A stretch of DNA of 64,000 nt from Capitulum mitella (Eukaryota > Arthropoda > Thecostraca > Pollicipedomorpha > Pollicipedidae): assembly GCA_030062745.1 (NCBI GenBank), contig CP099847.1, forward strand, positions 27,080,923 through 27,144,922, in the 5' to 3' direction. The position numbers and the translations under genes are program-made. The notes below the pieces were generated by a model. The model saw only the letters and a program-made list of their open reading frames with translations. It did no database searches and had not been told where the DNA came from. Within the stretch, counting starts at the first letter, position 1. Every line of letters starts with the position of its first letter. Below, piece after piece: positions 34,297 through 46,074 of this stretch.

Positions 34297-36280
34297 CGTG
34301 TACAGTGTAGTGACTTTACAAAACACAGACATTGAGAGAACAAAAACTCAATGACAAATGAAGAAACAGTGTGCCTAAGTACAACAAGATGACCTATAAG
34401 CCATTCCATTTGCAAGTAAGAGAAACTGAAATTCATTTAACCCATGAAAGCACTGACTGAAATGGCAAACATCTATGAGTTTTACTTATGCCATGATCCT
34501 AAAAATATTTGATCACTCTTGACAATGTGTGAGATGCTGAATAGGTCTCAAAGTGCATTTGAGGCTGCATGAAAATATCATGTACAGACTGACCAGAAAT
34601 AAAAATGTTGCAACCTGTAAGCAGGGTCCTTAAAATGGCAGGTGCCTCATCCCACAATGGAACTGATTTACCTCACCCCTAGAAAACCAGCCTTCCATCA
34701 GCTATGGATCTAAACTATCAAAAATTCTGCCTGACTTTGTGTTTAATATTGGAAACAATGGCATGCTCTGTCCCACTACAACTAACAGGTCAAATTTAAC
34801 AAGGCATGAAAACATCACAACATCAATGAGACAAGTTGACAATGCCACTACAAATTAAAAAAATCGTACATCTGTCGTGCAAAATGCCAAAAATGAGATA
34901 CTAGATGTACAGATACTAAACCTTTTTCGAACCACGTTTAAACAGCTTGGCAGCAAACATCTTTACAGTCCTGTACAGAAAACAAAGAATCAGGTCTTGA
35001 ACTGTGAACTTCATGCTTTCCAATGTAATGGGTGGAAATACCTAAGTCCTCCATTGCACAATTTGAAAAGTATTGTGAATCTTCAAACAGAGGTGATGCT
35101 TATCTAGCTGCAAGCACATATTCAAAATCTGATGCAGCATAGAAGAAGTAATCTAATGTTCCAAAAACTCTGGTTCAGGGCAGTTTGTTTCTGCTGCCAT
35201 GCTTCTGCCTGACTAATTTACTTCCCATGCATGTTGCAAATGAGCTCACAAGGTCGAGGAAATGCAATGTACTGCATCCCCTTAATCAAATGTGCCTATG
35301 ACACCAATATCCTGCTCAGACACCACTACAATCACTTTATATTTTCATGGCAACTGCCATGTTAACTCTATTCTTCTCCTAGTGGTATCTGGTAGGTCAT
35401 CACCTCCACTAAATGCTTTTGGCTCCAAGGTCTTCAAAGAAGTTTTTGGGTGTGCTAAACTGTTCCATGCTTGTTAAATTCTTCTTACAGCTGCATTGAT
35501 ATCTATGTGCACCTTTGGCATCTAGAGAGCTTGTATGGACTGAGCATAATATTAATGGCACAAGTATATGGAGTAACTCAAAGTATAAATGGCATAAAAC
35601 ACACACATACAGATATATGTATTTGAAACAAACAGCTCAAAAAATGGCAGTATGACAAGCATTACTTACAATTACTTCATCCATATGTTCAAAGTGATTC
35701 TGCACAATCAACAATCAACCAATCAACAATCTGAATATGCCATAAGAACAGGGGTTAACTATGCCCCCACCAGCACATGTTTAATCCACGAACCACCAGT
35801 GTGGCTGTTACAGCAATAATGTAACTAAAGACATCAAATAAAACATTGGATAGCTGGACAGTTTTGGGCATTCTTCAACTGGCTTGCATAAAAACCACAC
35901 TGCAATGACTTTTGATCAGAACAAGAACAATCTTCCCACAGATCTGGAGGTACCTCATGGAACCATGACACAATGTTCACATGCACATCACAATGTAACT
36001 ATTAACCAAGTGAACTGTAACCTGTACCAACTAGCCTTTGCAACCAAGGTTGGGTTGACCTGCATGTGGGCAATAATGAAATGTCAGTGTAATAGATGTA
36101 TGAAATGTGGAGGCCAGGTTTTTATAAAACAGTGTCACCATTTTTGTGGCACAAAGCAATTAGTACCATCAGGGTAAGAGGTCATCACAAAGGATTCTGA
36201 ATGCAATTCTGATTATCAGACTTTTGACATTTTATGAACAGAACAATTTTCAACTAGAACAGCATTTCATACTGCAATCT
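34297..36280. other. CpG-depleted block upstream of IFT46 exon A
   Basis: Only about six CpG dinucleotides occur in roughly 1.98 kb, against many per 100 bp just outside. TG and CA are plentiful, as left by deamination of methylated cytosine. No coding exon was identified in the block, which is probably the first intron region of IFT46. Confidence 0.75.
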
Positions 36281-38021
36281 GCGGATGAGAGGACATAGCA
36301 TGGCATGTTGAGACAAGTGTGTGTTGTCTTCGTCATGAGACACGGTGAACTTCAATTAGTTCGATGGCATAAGGCAAACAATTAATACCACGTAAAAACG
36401 AACATGAACGCTGAAATTACCTAGATTTTCGTCGGATAAAAAAACCGAAGAGAGCAGGGTGGGGACTTTTTTCGGACAAGGCTTAAGGTTGCAATAAAAC
36501 GTGGACGATAGATACACCTGCGACCAGTCTAACCCCGCACTCCACGCCACGCCACGCCAAGGCAAGTCGCCAAGTTACGAAAACAAACATTGCTCCGTAC
36601 TACAAAATCCCAAAGCTTGGGTTGCACTTGCTTCCGATAGATGACTCAGGGAGCATTTCGTGGGTTTCAATTGACGTCACTGCAGTAAATATCACAAATG
36701 GGCCTTTGGGACGATGAACCCGTTCCTGTTTTTTTTTTATAGGAGCGATGTGTAGGAAGAAATTTTATACAAGTTGGACACCCTTCGGCATTTTTTCTCT
36801 AGCCCTGGTATGATCTACTGGGGAGCCATATAGCCCCACTTCCCGATAAAATTAGTTTTTTTTCTACGTGAACCAAAAAACACACAGTGCGGGGACGATT
36901 TCTTCAGCTTCTTGAAACATTAACATTCCTTAAGGCCTGTGTAACCAAGCTTAGTGATGTCTGAATGCGCCTCTGCGGATTCCGCACCACTCGTTCGGCT
37001 TAGCATCGCTTGCTCAGGACCATGCCTGGATCCAAAGACTAGACTGACTGGGCCACCGGTCTGCAGTTTCCATCAGTCTTCATTTAAGTTAGCGTCCTTT
37101 CACATTGTGCGAAACGTCCAACTTTTCCGGAAATTACTCTATAACGCCTGTTCTCCTATGCCCAAGTTGCTAAAAATGTGGATTTTTATCGCCCACGCCA
37201 ACAGAAGTGCTTTGACAGTTGTTCGTAAATAATTCCACGAAGGCAATCAAGAGGAATCATCAATCTTATAAATCTTGGTGGTACGCCTTGCTTTGAAGTT
37301 GAAAGTTAAGCTGTAATCTGGTGTTCATTAGTCAGATTAAATTATCAATTTCATGAAACCTTGGGAAGTGGATCTGCAGGTCTTGGAAATGGGCGGAGCA
37401 AAGAGGCGGAGCAACGTGATTCATCGTGGCTGTGTTCAGTTCATTCGTGTAAGCTTTAACTTGCTCTCCTAGTGAATACTCTAAGCACTAAAAACTGTAG
37501 TCAATATGAGTAAACTTTTGGGTATTTTGTAGGTGTTTTTTAATCGAAATAAAAAATCAAAATTCATGGGAATCAGTTTTATTAACAAGTGTTTCGTACT
37601 ATGCATACGAAATTTCTTCCAAGCTTAGATTACATGGAGCCCCCCAAGAGAGCCATGGACAAACGTGACATGTGCCGAGAGCTGCTGGGGAGGTGGGTGC
37701 GGTACGGTGGGCGGGCCGTTCGGGTGATTGAGTAAGTCTGTATGCTTATACATACTTTGGTGAGACTGACACCCGTCAATTTCGACGAATATGGGGGAGG
37801 CAGTATTGGTGGCATGGACAGGGGTTTCTTTGAATCACAATGAGCTGTTTTTCATGAGACCGGTGATGCGATGTCAGTCCTCATGCCTACGTATATGTAT
37901 ATAATAGCCGTTCATTTTTTTCCTCCCTTACTATGTGCATTCAAGTTATACTTGCGGTGAGGCAACGACCTACCTAACTTACGCTCCCCCCAAATAAAAC
38001 ATTTTCTAATTCTTTTGGTCG
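36281..38021. promoter_or_regulatory. probable divergent promoter region of IFT46 (-) and PAK (+)
   Basis: This 1.7 kb keeps CpG and separates two CpG-depleted blocks lying in opposite directions. On the plus strand, two GGCGGAGC boxes (37,392-37,399 and 37,405-37,412) lie 37-24 nt before a TCAGTT initiator-like hexamer (37,436-37,441), a candidate PAK start. No equally clear signal was found for IFT46. Confidence 0.4.
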
Positions 38022-39566
38022 CTATTGTGTTATTCTCATGACCTTGGTTCTGACACATATGTAGTGACATGTATTTTGTATCAGACCTTCCATCAAAAAA
38101 ACAGTAATGAAAATTTAAAAGACATGTTGCCCTTGTTTTTTTAATGAAGTACAGGGAGACATGGCCTTAGCAGTATCTCCCACTCAGTAAAAGGTTTTAT
38201 TTTGTTTTTGAAAGTAAAGGGCCTTAAAGTGGTTCTGACCACATCAGCTGTAGACATGTTGCTACCTTTCTGGACCTTTCCATGGGCTTTTAACAGTAGA
38301 TAGAACTTTTGGGACTTTTGGATTTTGGACATTGGGATGTTGTTGCATGGAAAAAAGGTTTCAACAGCATCAGTTAGTCATCAGTTAGAGTAGTCACAAT
38401 TTGCATTTGGGCCCTTAGTTATTTTTGCAAAGCTCCACCCATGCATTGAACATCTGGCTGTAGATGGACATTTTCTTATTGAGCATTTCACAGCATTTTG
38501 TTGATGCTTTGAAGGAATTCCTTGATGGCTGCATGTGGACTTTTGTATAACCTCCATAAATCTTTGTGTCCAGTGTATGTTTTGAAGATAATGACTTACA
38601 ACATTCTAACAGGTGGTTAGGGTGACTGCATTATCAGTTCTTTGAAGTTAGCATGGCAAGGTATCTTGAGCTTAGGTGTGAAACTCCAGGCATATCAGGG
38701 GAACATCCAGCTCACCATTTCATATTTCAAAACAGTGGACTTATGCCACCTGCTATATTGCTGGGCTCATCTTTGAAAATAGAAGTGTTCCAGTGGAGTC
38801 TTTTACTGACATTTATGGAAATATTTTGCCCCAGAGACCTGGATGCTGATTTTGGACAGTCTCATACAAACAAGATTTCCTGCCATGGGTGTGGGAGGGC
38901 CCTAGACTATATCAGAATTTTTCCAGGACCCCAAGAAATGAAGGGCATGACAGTCTGCATTGCATTTAGGTATGCATGTTGGGCAAGCCTTTCTCTGGCC
39001 ACTGAGACACCTTTTCCCAATCAGCTTGGCAGCCCTCCCTGATGAGAAATTCTGGTGCTGGCCTTCAGGTGATGTAATGAAGGCTCTATGTTAACCATTA
39101 GCCCAGACTGCAAACTGTGGCAAGTGTTTTTGGGAGGTGGGCCAGGGCCATTAAGACTGCACCAATGATTCATGATTGTGAGCACTTTTTGAAAGGAATC
39201 TTGATGGGTTTTCCTCTGGCAGATGTTTGCAGGCATGCACCAGCATGCCAAACCTTTGGTCCAACTTTTTTGATCTTAGGACTCTTCACCAATGCAAGGG
39301 TTAAATGATTAGGAAAAAATGAGTCATGCCATGGAAACTGGGTCTTTTTAGCTTCACATTTCCCCTGCTAACCCTTCTCTGAGCAAAATACTAGTTTGCC
39401 TCCAGATATGTATTAGTCATTTTCATACAAGATGAAGAAACTGCAGACAAAACTTGCTATTCAAGGCTCTCCAGGGCCCTGGCTTACAGTTCACCTAGAG
39501 ATGCCAGGGGTCTTCAGACCCCCTGAGATATATGAGGGGGGGGGCTGCATCCCTGTACCCACCCTT
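38022..39566. other. block with no CpG at all, upstream of the PAK exon
   Basis: I read every line and found no CpG in about 1,545 bp, ending abruptly at a CG at 39,567-39,568 just after a 9-base G run. TG and CA are abundant. No exon recognised. It is probably within the 5' intron of PAK. Confidence 0.8.
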
Positions 39567-40912
39567 CGAATGCGCCAGTATGCATTAGTTTTTGTATTTG
39601 TTTTTTTTTTACCCGTCGTTATTGCGTTACATGGTGAGATAATTCGTTGGGTGGTTTGTGTTGTTCGTCGTATTCGATGGCACCGCCTGTATAGTTAATC
39701 CATTATCCGGTGCATCCCCAAGGTATGGACCTTGTGCATTTTAAGACGTGCTTCCGCCACGTGACCACTTGCGCGGATTAAGTGGGATCTGCTGCCCGCC
39801 GGCTGCCCGGCCTGAGACGGCAGCCCGTGTTGGTCGACGTGGCTGGCCGTGTTATCGGCGGGACCGCCGGGCGGCCGAGGCGGCTGATAAGCTCGGTCAC
39901 GGGTTGAGCGGCTGATAGCCGGGCAGTGACGCTCCGGCCGCGCGGGGTGACGGCGGCGCGTGGATGGAGCAGAGCGCGTGGTGGCTCAGGATCCAGGTAT
40001 CCGCCGGCCAGACCGGCGCCGCCCACCCGGCCAGCATGGAAGGTAGTTTGCCGCGGGAGAAGCTTCCCAGGCTCAGATTATCCGACATCGACGGGGCATT
40101 GGTGGGACTGCGGCTGTTTTTGCGATCTTATGCGACATTTCGATGTTAGGGTGCAGCGTCTTTTCCCTGAGGCACGTGGTTTTCGTCAAATTTTCGGTCC
40201 AGAAATCACTCAAGTTCTCACACACCGCTATATAATCGGTAATCGGTGGACTCTGAAGTCCCGGCACCCGACCAACCAGCCCCTTCGATACGAATTCAGT
40301 GATATGTGTGAGAGGCTGCACTTATTAAGAAACTGCATTGCCTGTGGCATAGACATGTGTCAACCTCCGCTCCGGACTCCGTAAGACGCATGCTTGTCTG
40401 ATTAATCGATGGTTGACTGATGAATGGCATGTCCTCTGTGAATCGCTCACTGTATCATTTTCACGCCGCCCTGGACAGCTAGCGTTAAAAGCCGCGAGAA
40501 CGTCCGTCGTTTGGTCGAACATGGACTGCGGGGGCCGAGATGGCCTATCGTGCGGATAAGGCCGCCGGCGCGGTTGAGTGGCTGGCCGGCTGCCGCGTAT
40601 GGCAGCCGCGCCGTTTATGGTGCGCCATGTGCCACAAATGCCCCCTGCACGACCGGCCTCCGTAAGTCGTCCGGTCCGTTGTCGTGGGCGGAGCTCGGGC
40701 GACGGCCGGCGGCCCGCCAGCGCCTCGCTTGGTCACGTGGCTCCACCGCCGGTCGAGTTTCGCCGTCCCGTGGTCGCCGTGGGTTTGTCCCGCTGCTCCC
40801 GGCCGTTGTTTCGCTGGTGTGGTCGGCGTGGCGCGCTCGTCATCGCCGCCGCCCTGTGTCGACAGGAGGAGGCGGCGCCGCCGGCGGCCCTGACGACCCG
40901 CAGCCGGACGCC
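39567..40912 (+). other. CpG-rich 5' flank/leader of PAK
   Basis: GC-rich sequence with no recognisable protein. The PAK frame is open from 40,511 but contains no ATG before 40,913 and no PAK-like residues. Several out-of-frame ATGs lie between 40,520 and 40,640, so a spliced leader entering at 40,866 is more plausible than an unspliced one. Confidence 0.5.
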
Positions 40913-42577
40913 ATGAGCGACGACAAGCCGCCGGCGCCGCCGGTCCGCATGGCCAGCGTGCGGCTGGGCGGGGGCGGCGGCGGGGGCGGGGAGCCTGCCG
41001 CGGCCGACCTGCCCGTGGACCTGCGCCCGCTGCCGCGCGAGCCAGAGGACGAGCGCAAGCGCCGCCTCAAGGCCAAGCAGGCCAAGAAGCACGCCGATAA
41101 GCCGGCCATCTCGTACCCGACCAACTTCGAGCACACGGTGCACGTCGGCTTCGACCCGGCGACGGGCGAGTTCAGCGGCATGCCCGACTCGTGGGTGGCG
41201 CTGCTGTCCACGTCCAACATCAGCGTGGAGGAGCAGCAGGAGAACCCGCAGGCGGTCATCGACGTGCTCAACTACTACGACTCGTCGACCAAGGACAAGG
41301 AGCAGCTCAAGTACATGGTGCCGAAGGCGGTGGAGCACAACCCGCTGTGGTCGGCGGAGTCGGAAAGGCCGCCGCGCGCCAGCCTGGTGCCGCAGCCGTC
41401 GGCGACGGCCGCCGCGGCGCTGCCCGGCTCGCGCCAGACGTCGGACGCGTCGGCCACGCCGGACAGCACGCCCGACACGACGTCGGCCGACCTCGGCGAC
41501 GAGGACGAGGCGTCGCCGCCGCCGCCGCCGGTGGCCGCGAGGCCGGAGCGCACCAAATCCATCTACACGAAGCCGATCGAAGAGGAGGACGCGGCGGCGC
41601 CGCCGCCACCGCCGCCCACCAACGGCGCGCTCGACACCAACAAGAACCTGGCGCCGGCGAAGCGGGACCGGGCGCGCGTCAAGATGAGCGACGAGGAGAT
41701 TCTGGAGCGGCTGCGCAGCATCGTGACGGTGGGCGACCCGCATCGCAGGTACACCAAGATGGAGAAGATCGGCCAGGGGGCGTCCGGCACCGTGTACACG
41801 GCCATCGAGACGGCCACCGGCGTGGAGGTGGCCATCAAGCAGATGAACCTGTCGCAGCAGCCCAAGAAGGAGCTCATCATCAACGAGATCGTCGTGATGC
41901 GCGAGAACAAGCACCCGAACGTGGTCAACTACCTGGACAGCTTCCTGGTGGGCGAGGAGCTGTGGGTGGTGATGGAGTACCTGGCCGGGGGCTCGCTGAC
42001 GGACGTCGTCACCGAGACGTGCATGGACGAAGGCCAGATCGCGGCCGTCTGCCGCGAGGTGCTGCAGGCGCTGCAGTTCCTGCACGTCAACCACGTGATC
42101 CACCGCGACATCAAGTCGGACAACATCCTGCTCGGCATGGACGGCTCCGTCAAGCTGACCGACTTCGGCTTCTGCGCACAGATCTCGCCCGAGCAGACCA
42201 AGCGCACCACCATGGTCGGCACGCCGTACTGGATGGCGCCCGAGGTGGTCACGCGCAAGCAGTACGGACCCAAGGTGGACGTCTGGTCGCTCGGCATCAT
42301 GGCCATCGAGATGATCGAGGGCGAGCCGCCGTACCTCAACGAGAACCCGCTGCGCGCGCTCTACCTGATCGCCACCAACGGCCGGCCCGAGATCAAGGAG
42401 CGCGAAAAGCTGTCGGCGCCGTTCCAGGACTTCCTCGACCTCTGCCTGGAGGTGGACGTCGAGAGGCGGCTGCAGGCGTCCGAGCTGCTGAAGCACCCGT
42501 TCATGAAGACGTGCCGTCCTCTCACCAGCCTGCACCCGCTGATCCTGGCCGCGCGCGACGCCGTCAAGGGCCAGTGA
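40913..42577 (+). CDS. PAK: group I p21-activated serine/threonine kinase (PAK), intronless
   Basis: A Rac/Cdc42-activated kinase acting on the cytoskeleton. The 554 residues match PAK1-type length. An Nck-binding KPPAPPVRM (5-13) is followed by the CRIB motif [15 protein letters not shown] (66-80) within the autoinhibitory region. The PIX-binding stretch [19 protein letters not shown] lies near 203-221. The kinase domain runs from about 280: GQGASG (287-292), VAIK lysine 309, HRD (397-399), DFG (417-419), activation-loop threonines in [15 protein letters not shown] (431-445), and a complete C-terminus. No intron interrupts it. ATG 40,913 is the first in-frame ATG, although the frame is open further up. 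An acceptor-like CGACAG ending at 40,865 suggests a 5' UTR intron. An intronless group I PAK could be an old functional retrocopy or intron loss. Confidence 0.95.
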   Translation: MSDDKPPAPPVRMASVRLGGGGGGGGEPAAADLPVDLRPLPREPEDERKRRLKAKQAKKHADKPAISYPTNFEHTVHVGFDPATGEFSGMPDSWVALLSTSNISVEEQQENPQAVIDVLNYYDSSTKDKEQLKYMVPKAVEHNPLWSAESERPPRASLVPQPSATAAAALPGSRQTSDASATPDSTPDTTSADLGDEDEASPPPPPVAARPERTKSIYTKPIEEEDAAAPPPPPPTNGALDTNKNLAPAKRDRARVKMSDEEILERLRSIVTVGDPHRRYTKMEKIGQGASGTVYTAIETATGVEVAIKQMNLSQQPKKELIINEIVVMRENKHPNVVNYLDSFLVGEELWVVMEYLAGGSLTDVVTETCMDEGQIAAVCREVLQALQFLHVNHVIHRDIKSDNILLGMDGSVKLTDFGFCAQISPEQTKRTTMVGTPYWMAPEVVTRKQYGPKVDVWSLGIMAIEMIEGEPPYLNENPLRALYLIATNGRPEIKEREKLSAPFQDFLDLCLEVDVERRLQASELLKHPFMKTCRPLTSLHPLILAARDAVKGQ

Positions 42578-44701
42578 GCGGGCGGCCGCCGCCGGCGGGG
42601 CCGCCGGTCGGCTGGAGGCCGCCGAGCCGGCCGCGCGGCCCCGTCCGGCCACCGTCCGGCTTCCGCGGCGCGCGCGTCAGTGGCGCGCCAGCCAACCCAG
42701 TGCCAGTGAGCGCGGCCGGCCGCTGCGCGGGGCGCGCGACGAGCTCGCGAGGCCCTCAGGGGAGCCGGCGTTGCGCTGCTTCGCGGCGCAGGTAGTCACT
42801 TTCTCAGCGAAGGGCGGCCTGTGATCCAGTAAGACTGCCGCTGTAGCCCTCCGTCGCTTGTAGGCGACCTTTCGCGCCTTCGACTTATACAGAGCGCCAG
42901 ACATGTGCTCTTGGCATGAGTCGTTTAGGGTAGCTGGTTAATCAGGCAGCAGTTATGAATCTTTTTATTTTGCGTATTGCATCATTTTATCCATTACTTT
43001 GATATGTTTTCCTAGGCGCCAATTCTGCTTCATACCCGTGATAGCATTCATCGGTCTAAGATACGCTCATCTACGATCTTTATTTCTCTCCGTTTCGTTT
43101 ATTGAGCATTGATTCACACAGCTGGTGTACGAGTGTTTCTGTCATACCCAGCTTACTGATGATTTTCTGGTTTCGCTGCCACTGTATACTAGATTGTCTA
43201 ATATTGATAGACCATGTATTTTGACAGCATTTTTTTTACGAAATAAAGATAGCTAGTCAGCTCCACGTGGTCTAAACGTGTGACGTGCGCCGAGTTCAGG
43301 ATATCTTCTCCATTGAGTTACCAGTTGCTGGTATGGAAAGTCACTATCTATGATACCGACATGACGTCACAGAGGGCCTGACAACTGTAGACCATGCCTT
43401 TCCGGCCCTGTATCTGAAAAGATAGTTGTCGTTTTGCTCAGAATGGTGATACACGGAGTCAATGTGAGCCGGAAGTTGTTTTTATACGTCAGACTTTCCG
43501 CACCACTGTGAGTGGTCACCTGCTATCTGAGGAGGTGATCGTTTGTCTTGATTTTGTGTCCGGTCGTGATGAAGCACAACGCGTCTTCGGTTAAATCGAT
43601 GTCATATCCAGAAGGGAAGCGTGAACTGCCACGTGTTTTGCGCACCGGACCTGCCTGTGCACGCATGTTCCTGTGCACCGAACGCCCACACAAAAGGAAG
43701 ATCAGCTCCGCTGCTGCCGTCACGGCGGGAGGGTGAGCGTCTCGATGGCCGGAGTCCCGAAAATTTTCGGCAGTGGGGGCTAACCAGGATTTCGGACTCT
43801 TTCCAGTCGTTGTCACGGGCCATAGTCACCGTTACGTAACGTCTTGTGTAAGAACGTGTCATTGGGGTAGGAGGGGAGGTGACATCGGAGGCGTTGTTTC
43901 ACGAAAATGATTTTGGAGATCCGAGATGTTATTGGAAAAACCAGCTTTCCTCTGAAATTTCATTCCTTGGCAGGCTTGGGCAAATGCGTTGGAAAGGGAG
44001 GCCGGGGTACTATGACCTCCTTTGACTGGCGAAATTAAACATTAAATCTAAGGCGCTGCGTGGAAAAAAATGTCTCGGAAAGTAGCTGGTGCCCCCCCCC
44101 CCCTCGTTGCCGAAGCACGTTCTGTCTCTACTGGACTTCGGCACTTTACATTTCTCCTGATGCTAGATGTTATTGATCCTTGCGAAGTTCGAGTTGCGTG
44201 CGAGGTAGTTCAGACCCATTGTGCTTTTACCACTGAAACCGACAGCAAAAGAAAGGACCCAGTGGGCATCAAGATGAACATGCAGTTTCACGCAGTTCCA
44301 CAGTTATATCCGTACTCTGCGTCAGAATACGCATCGCTTTGGAGTAACTATTATTGCTAGTTAACGATTATTTAGCTACAACGACTTAATTCATTTATGA
44401 CGCGAAAGATGCATAAGTGGCGGAGCTAACTCTGCTTACGCTGCACGAAACCGTGTACGCCGTATTGCGATGTATGAGTGGAACGGGTTAAGCCTGTTTG
44501 TTTGTTGTATTTGTTATGGGATATTAGGGCGCACAGCCTCTTGGGCTGAGGTGTCCGTGTCTTGAGTCAGGTCTAGTGTCTCGTTGGGCGTCAGTCAGTC
44601 GCCTGCACGGCCTAAGTTTACAATTTCTTTGTAGGTACTTCTGCGTTACTTTGCTGAACTGAATGGGCGCCCAAAGATTTGTGAATTTAGCAGTGAACCC
44701 G
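42578..44701. other. PAK 3' UTR and PAK-Gemin6 intergenic DNA
   Basis: Mixed-composition sequence without a recognisable gene. It holds the PAK polyadenylation candidate, a 12-base C run (44,092-44,103) and, near the right end, a GGCGGAGC box at 44,419-44,426 that may belong to the Gemin6 promoter. Confidence 0.5.
43242..43247 (+). terminator. polyadenylation signal AATAAA, candidate for PAK
   Basis: First AATAAA after the PAK stop, about 665 nt downstream. It follows a T-run and lies in AT-rich sequence typical of a 3' UTR. Confidence 0.45.
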
Positions 44702-45000
44702 ATGGAGAGAGCACCCATGGTGATGTGGAGTCCCCAATTTAATGCACATGTGGGCACCCAAATTCCATTTTAAAGATAAATATTTGTGCCAAGGGCATGC
44801 TTTGGGTTATTTGAATGAAGTTGTTGGTGATTACTGAGACTTGCTCCTTATTTAAAACAAAATTCTCTTTATAACTATGTCATTCCTAAGAATTTCTTAT
44901 GGTGTTTCTTTTTGTATGTTTAACCACCTGCCTTTCTGAAACAATCATAATAATACCATGGTCACATTGTAAGCAGCATTACTCTGGTCAGGGGATGGAG

Positions 45001-45038
45001 CATGGGTGCAGCCAGGATTTCTTAGAGGAGGGGGGGGG
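45001..45038 (+). repeat. second copy of the GCAGCCAGGATTT plus G-run motif
   Basis: GGGTGCAGCCAGGATTTC is followed by GAGGAGGGGGGGGG, mirroring the minus-strand motif at 18,115-18,171. Probably the end fragment of an interspersed repeat. Confidence 0.4.
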
Positions 45039-45922
45039 ATAGAGCACAGTGAGGACTGGAATCACTCGAAAATGACTTGCTGGGGAGATGGTGTGCAGTG
45101 GGTTCCACGAAGAGGCTGGTTGATTACTTATTTGGATTGCTGTAAATTGAATATGGCAAAACACCTTGCTCACTGTGTCCATGCTATTTGACAAGAAAAA
45201 ATGTGGGCCTAAGGGGGGCCTGGGCCTCCACGTCCCCTGTGGCTGTGCCAGTGTAATGGAGCATGCTCATAGTAATGACAATAGTTCTACCAAAGCAAGG
45301 GTGATGTTACTGTGGTTATGGTCACATAAGATTGTAAATAATGGCAACATTGATGCCTCCTGAACATGGAAACCAGTCATTGTCTGCTGACCATAACCTT
45401 CTGCCAGTGGCACCACCATTTCAAGTGAGTCTGCATAGGTACATCATTATGAAATTTGTTGGGGTAGAATAATGGATATGGTAGGGAAGAAGCTACTGTG
45501 TAGATTGCAGCAAAAAAACTTCAAAGGCTAATAAATTATTCTGATGCTCAAAGCTGTGCATCTTAGTGAGCAACTGCTCATGCTTCTCATGTTGGAAGAC
45601 CAAGAGTTGTATTTTCTTCAGCATGGTGCCAATGGCATCAGTGTTACCAGAACATTTATTCATTTGCAGTTATTATTGTTTTGATTGCAGCATATTTTTA
45701 CATAGCTGTTGATAACCTTATGCATTATTTAGCATATGCAGAACATTAAATGCACTTTGGTACTTCTCCCACTTTGTTTTATAGTTTAACAACCATCTGT
45801 TGCTGTGGCAAAATGTGTGTTGTCCTTAAGTAGCTCAAGAGAATAATTCTGCCATTATTTTCCTGGCCATAATGAACTTGACAGTTTCAGGTCAGGAACA
45901 TTCCCATGTGACTTCAGCCAGT

Positions 45923-46074
45923 ATGGATGGAGAGAGTGAAGCAGAAACCCATCCAGTTTTCAAGAATGATCCTTTGGAGCTGAAAGAAATGATGTACACA
46001 CATGTTGAGCTCCTGTGCTCTGATAGTTCTAAGCATGCAGGTCAAGTTGTCTCCATTGATCCTGTGTCAGAGAG
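45923..46074 (+). CDS. GEMIN6: Gemin6 coding exon 1
   Basis: Encodes MDGESEAETHPVFKNDPLEL through KHAGQVVSIDPVSE. The donor GAG then GTATGT follows at 46,075. It is in frame with an earlier ATG at 45,872. Confidence 0.8.

Noticed and set aside
36356-36565. 69-codon minus-strand frame as a possible first IFT46 exon
   Set aside because: It lies near the predicted start, but its residues do not resemble any IFT46 N-terminus.
40733-42652. 639-codon open frame on the minus strand across the whole PAK coding exon
   Set aside because: It mirrors the PAK codons. Extreme GC3 use removes the codons whose complements are stops. Its sequence is Arg/His/Leu/Val-rich with no domain, while the plus strand encodes a complete kinase.
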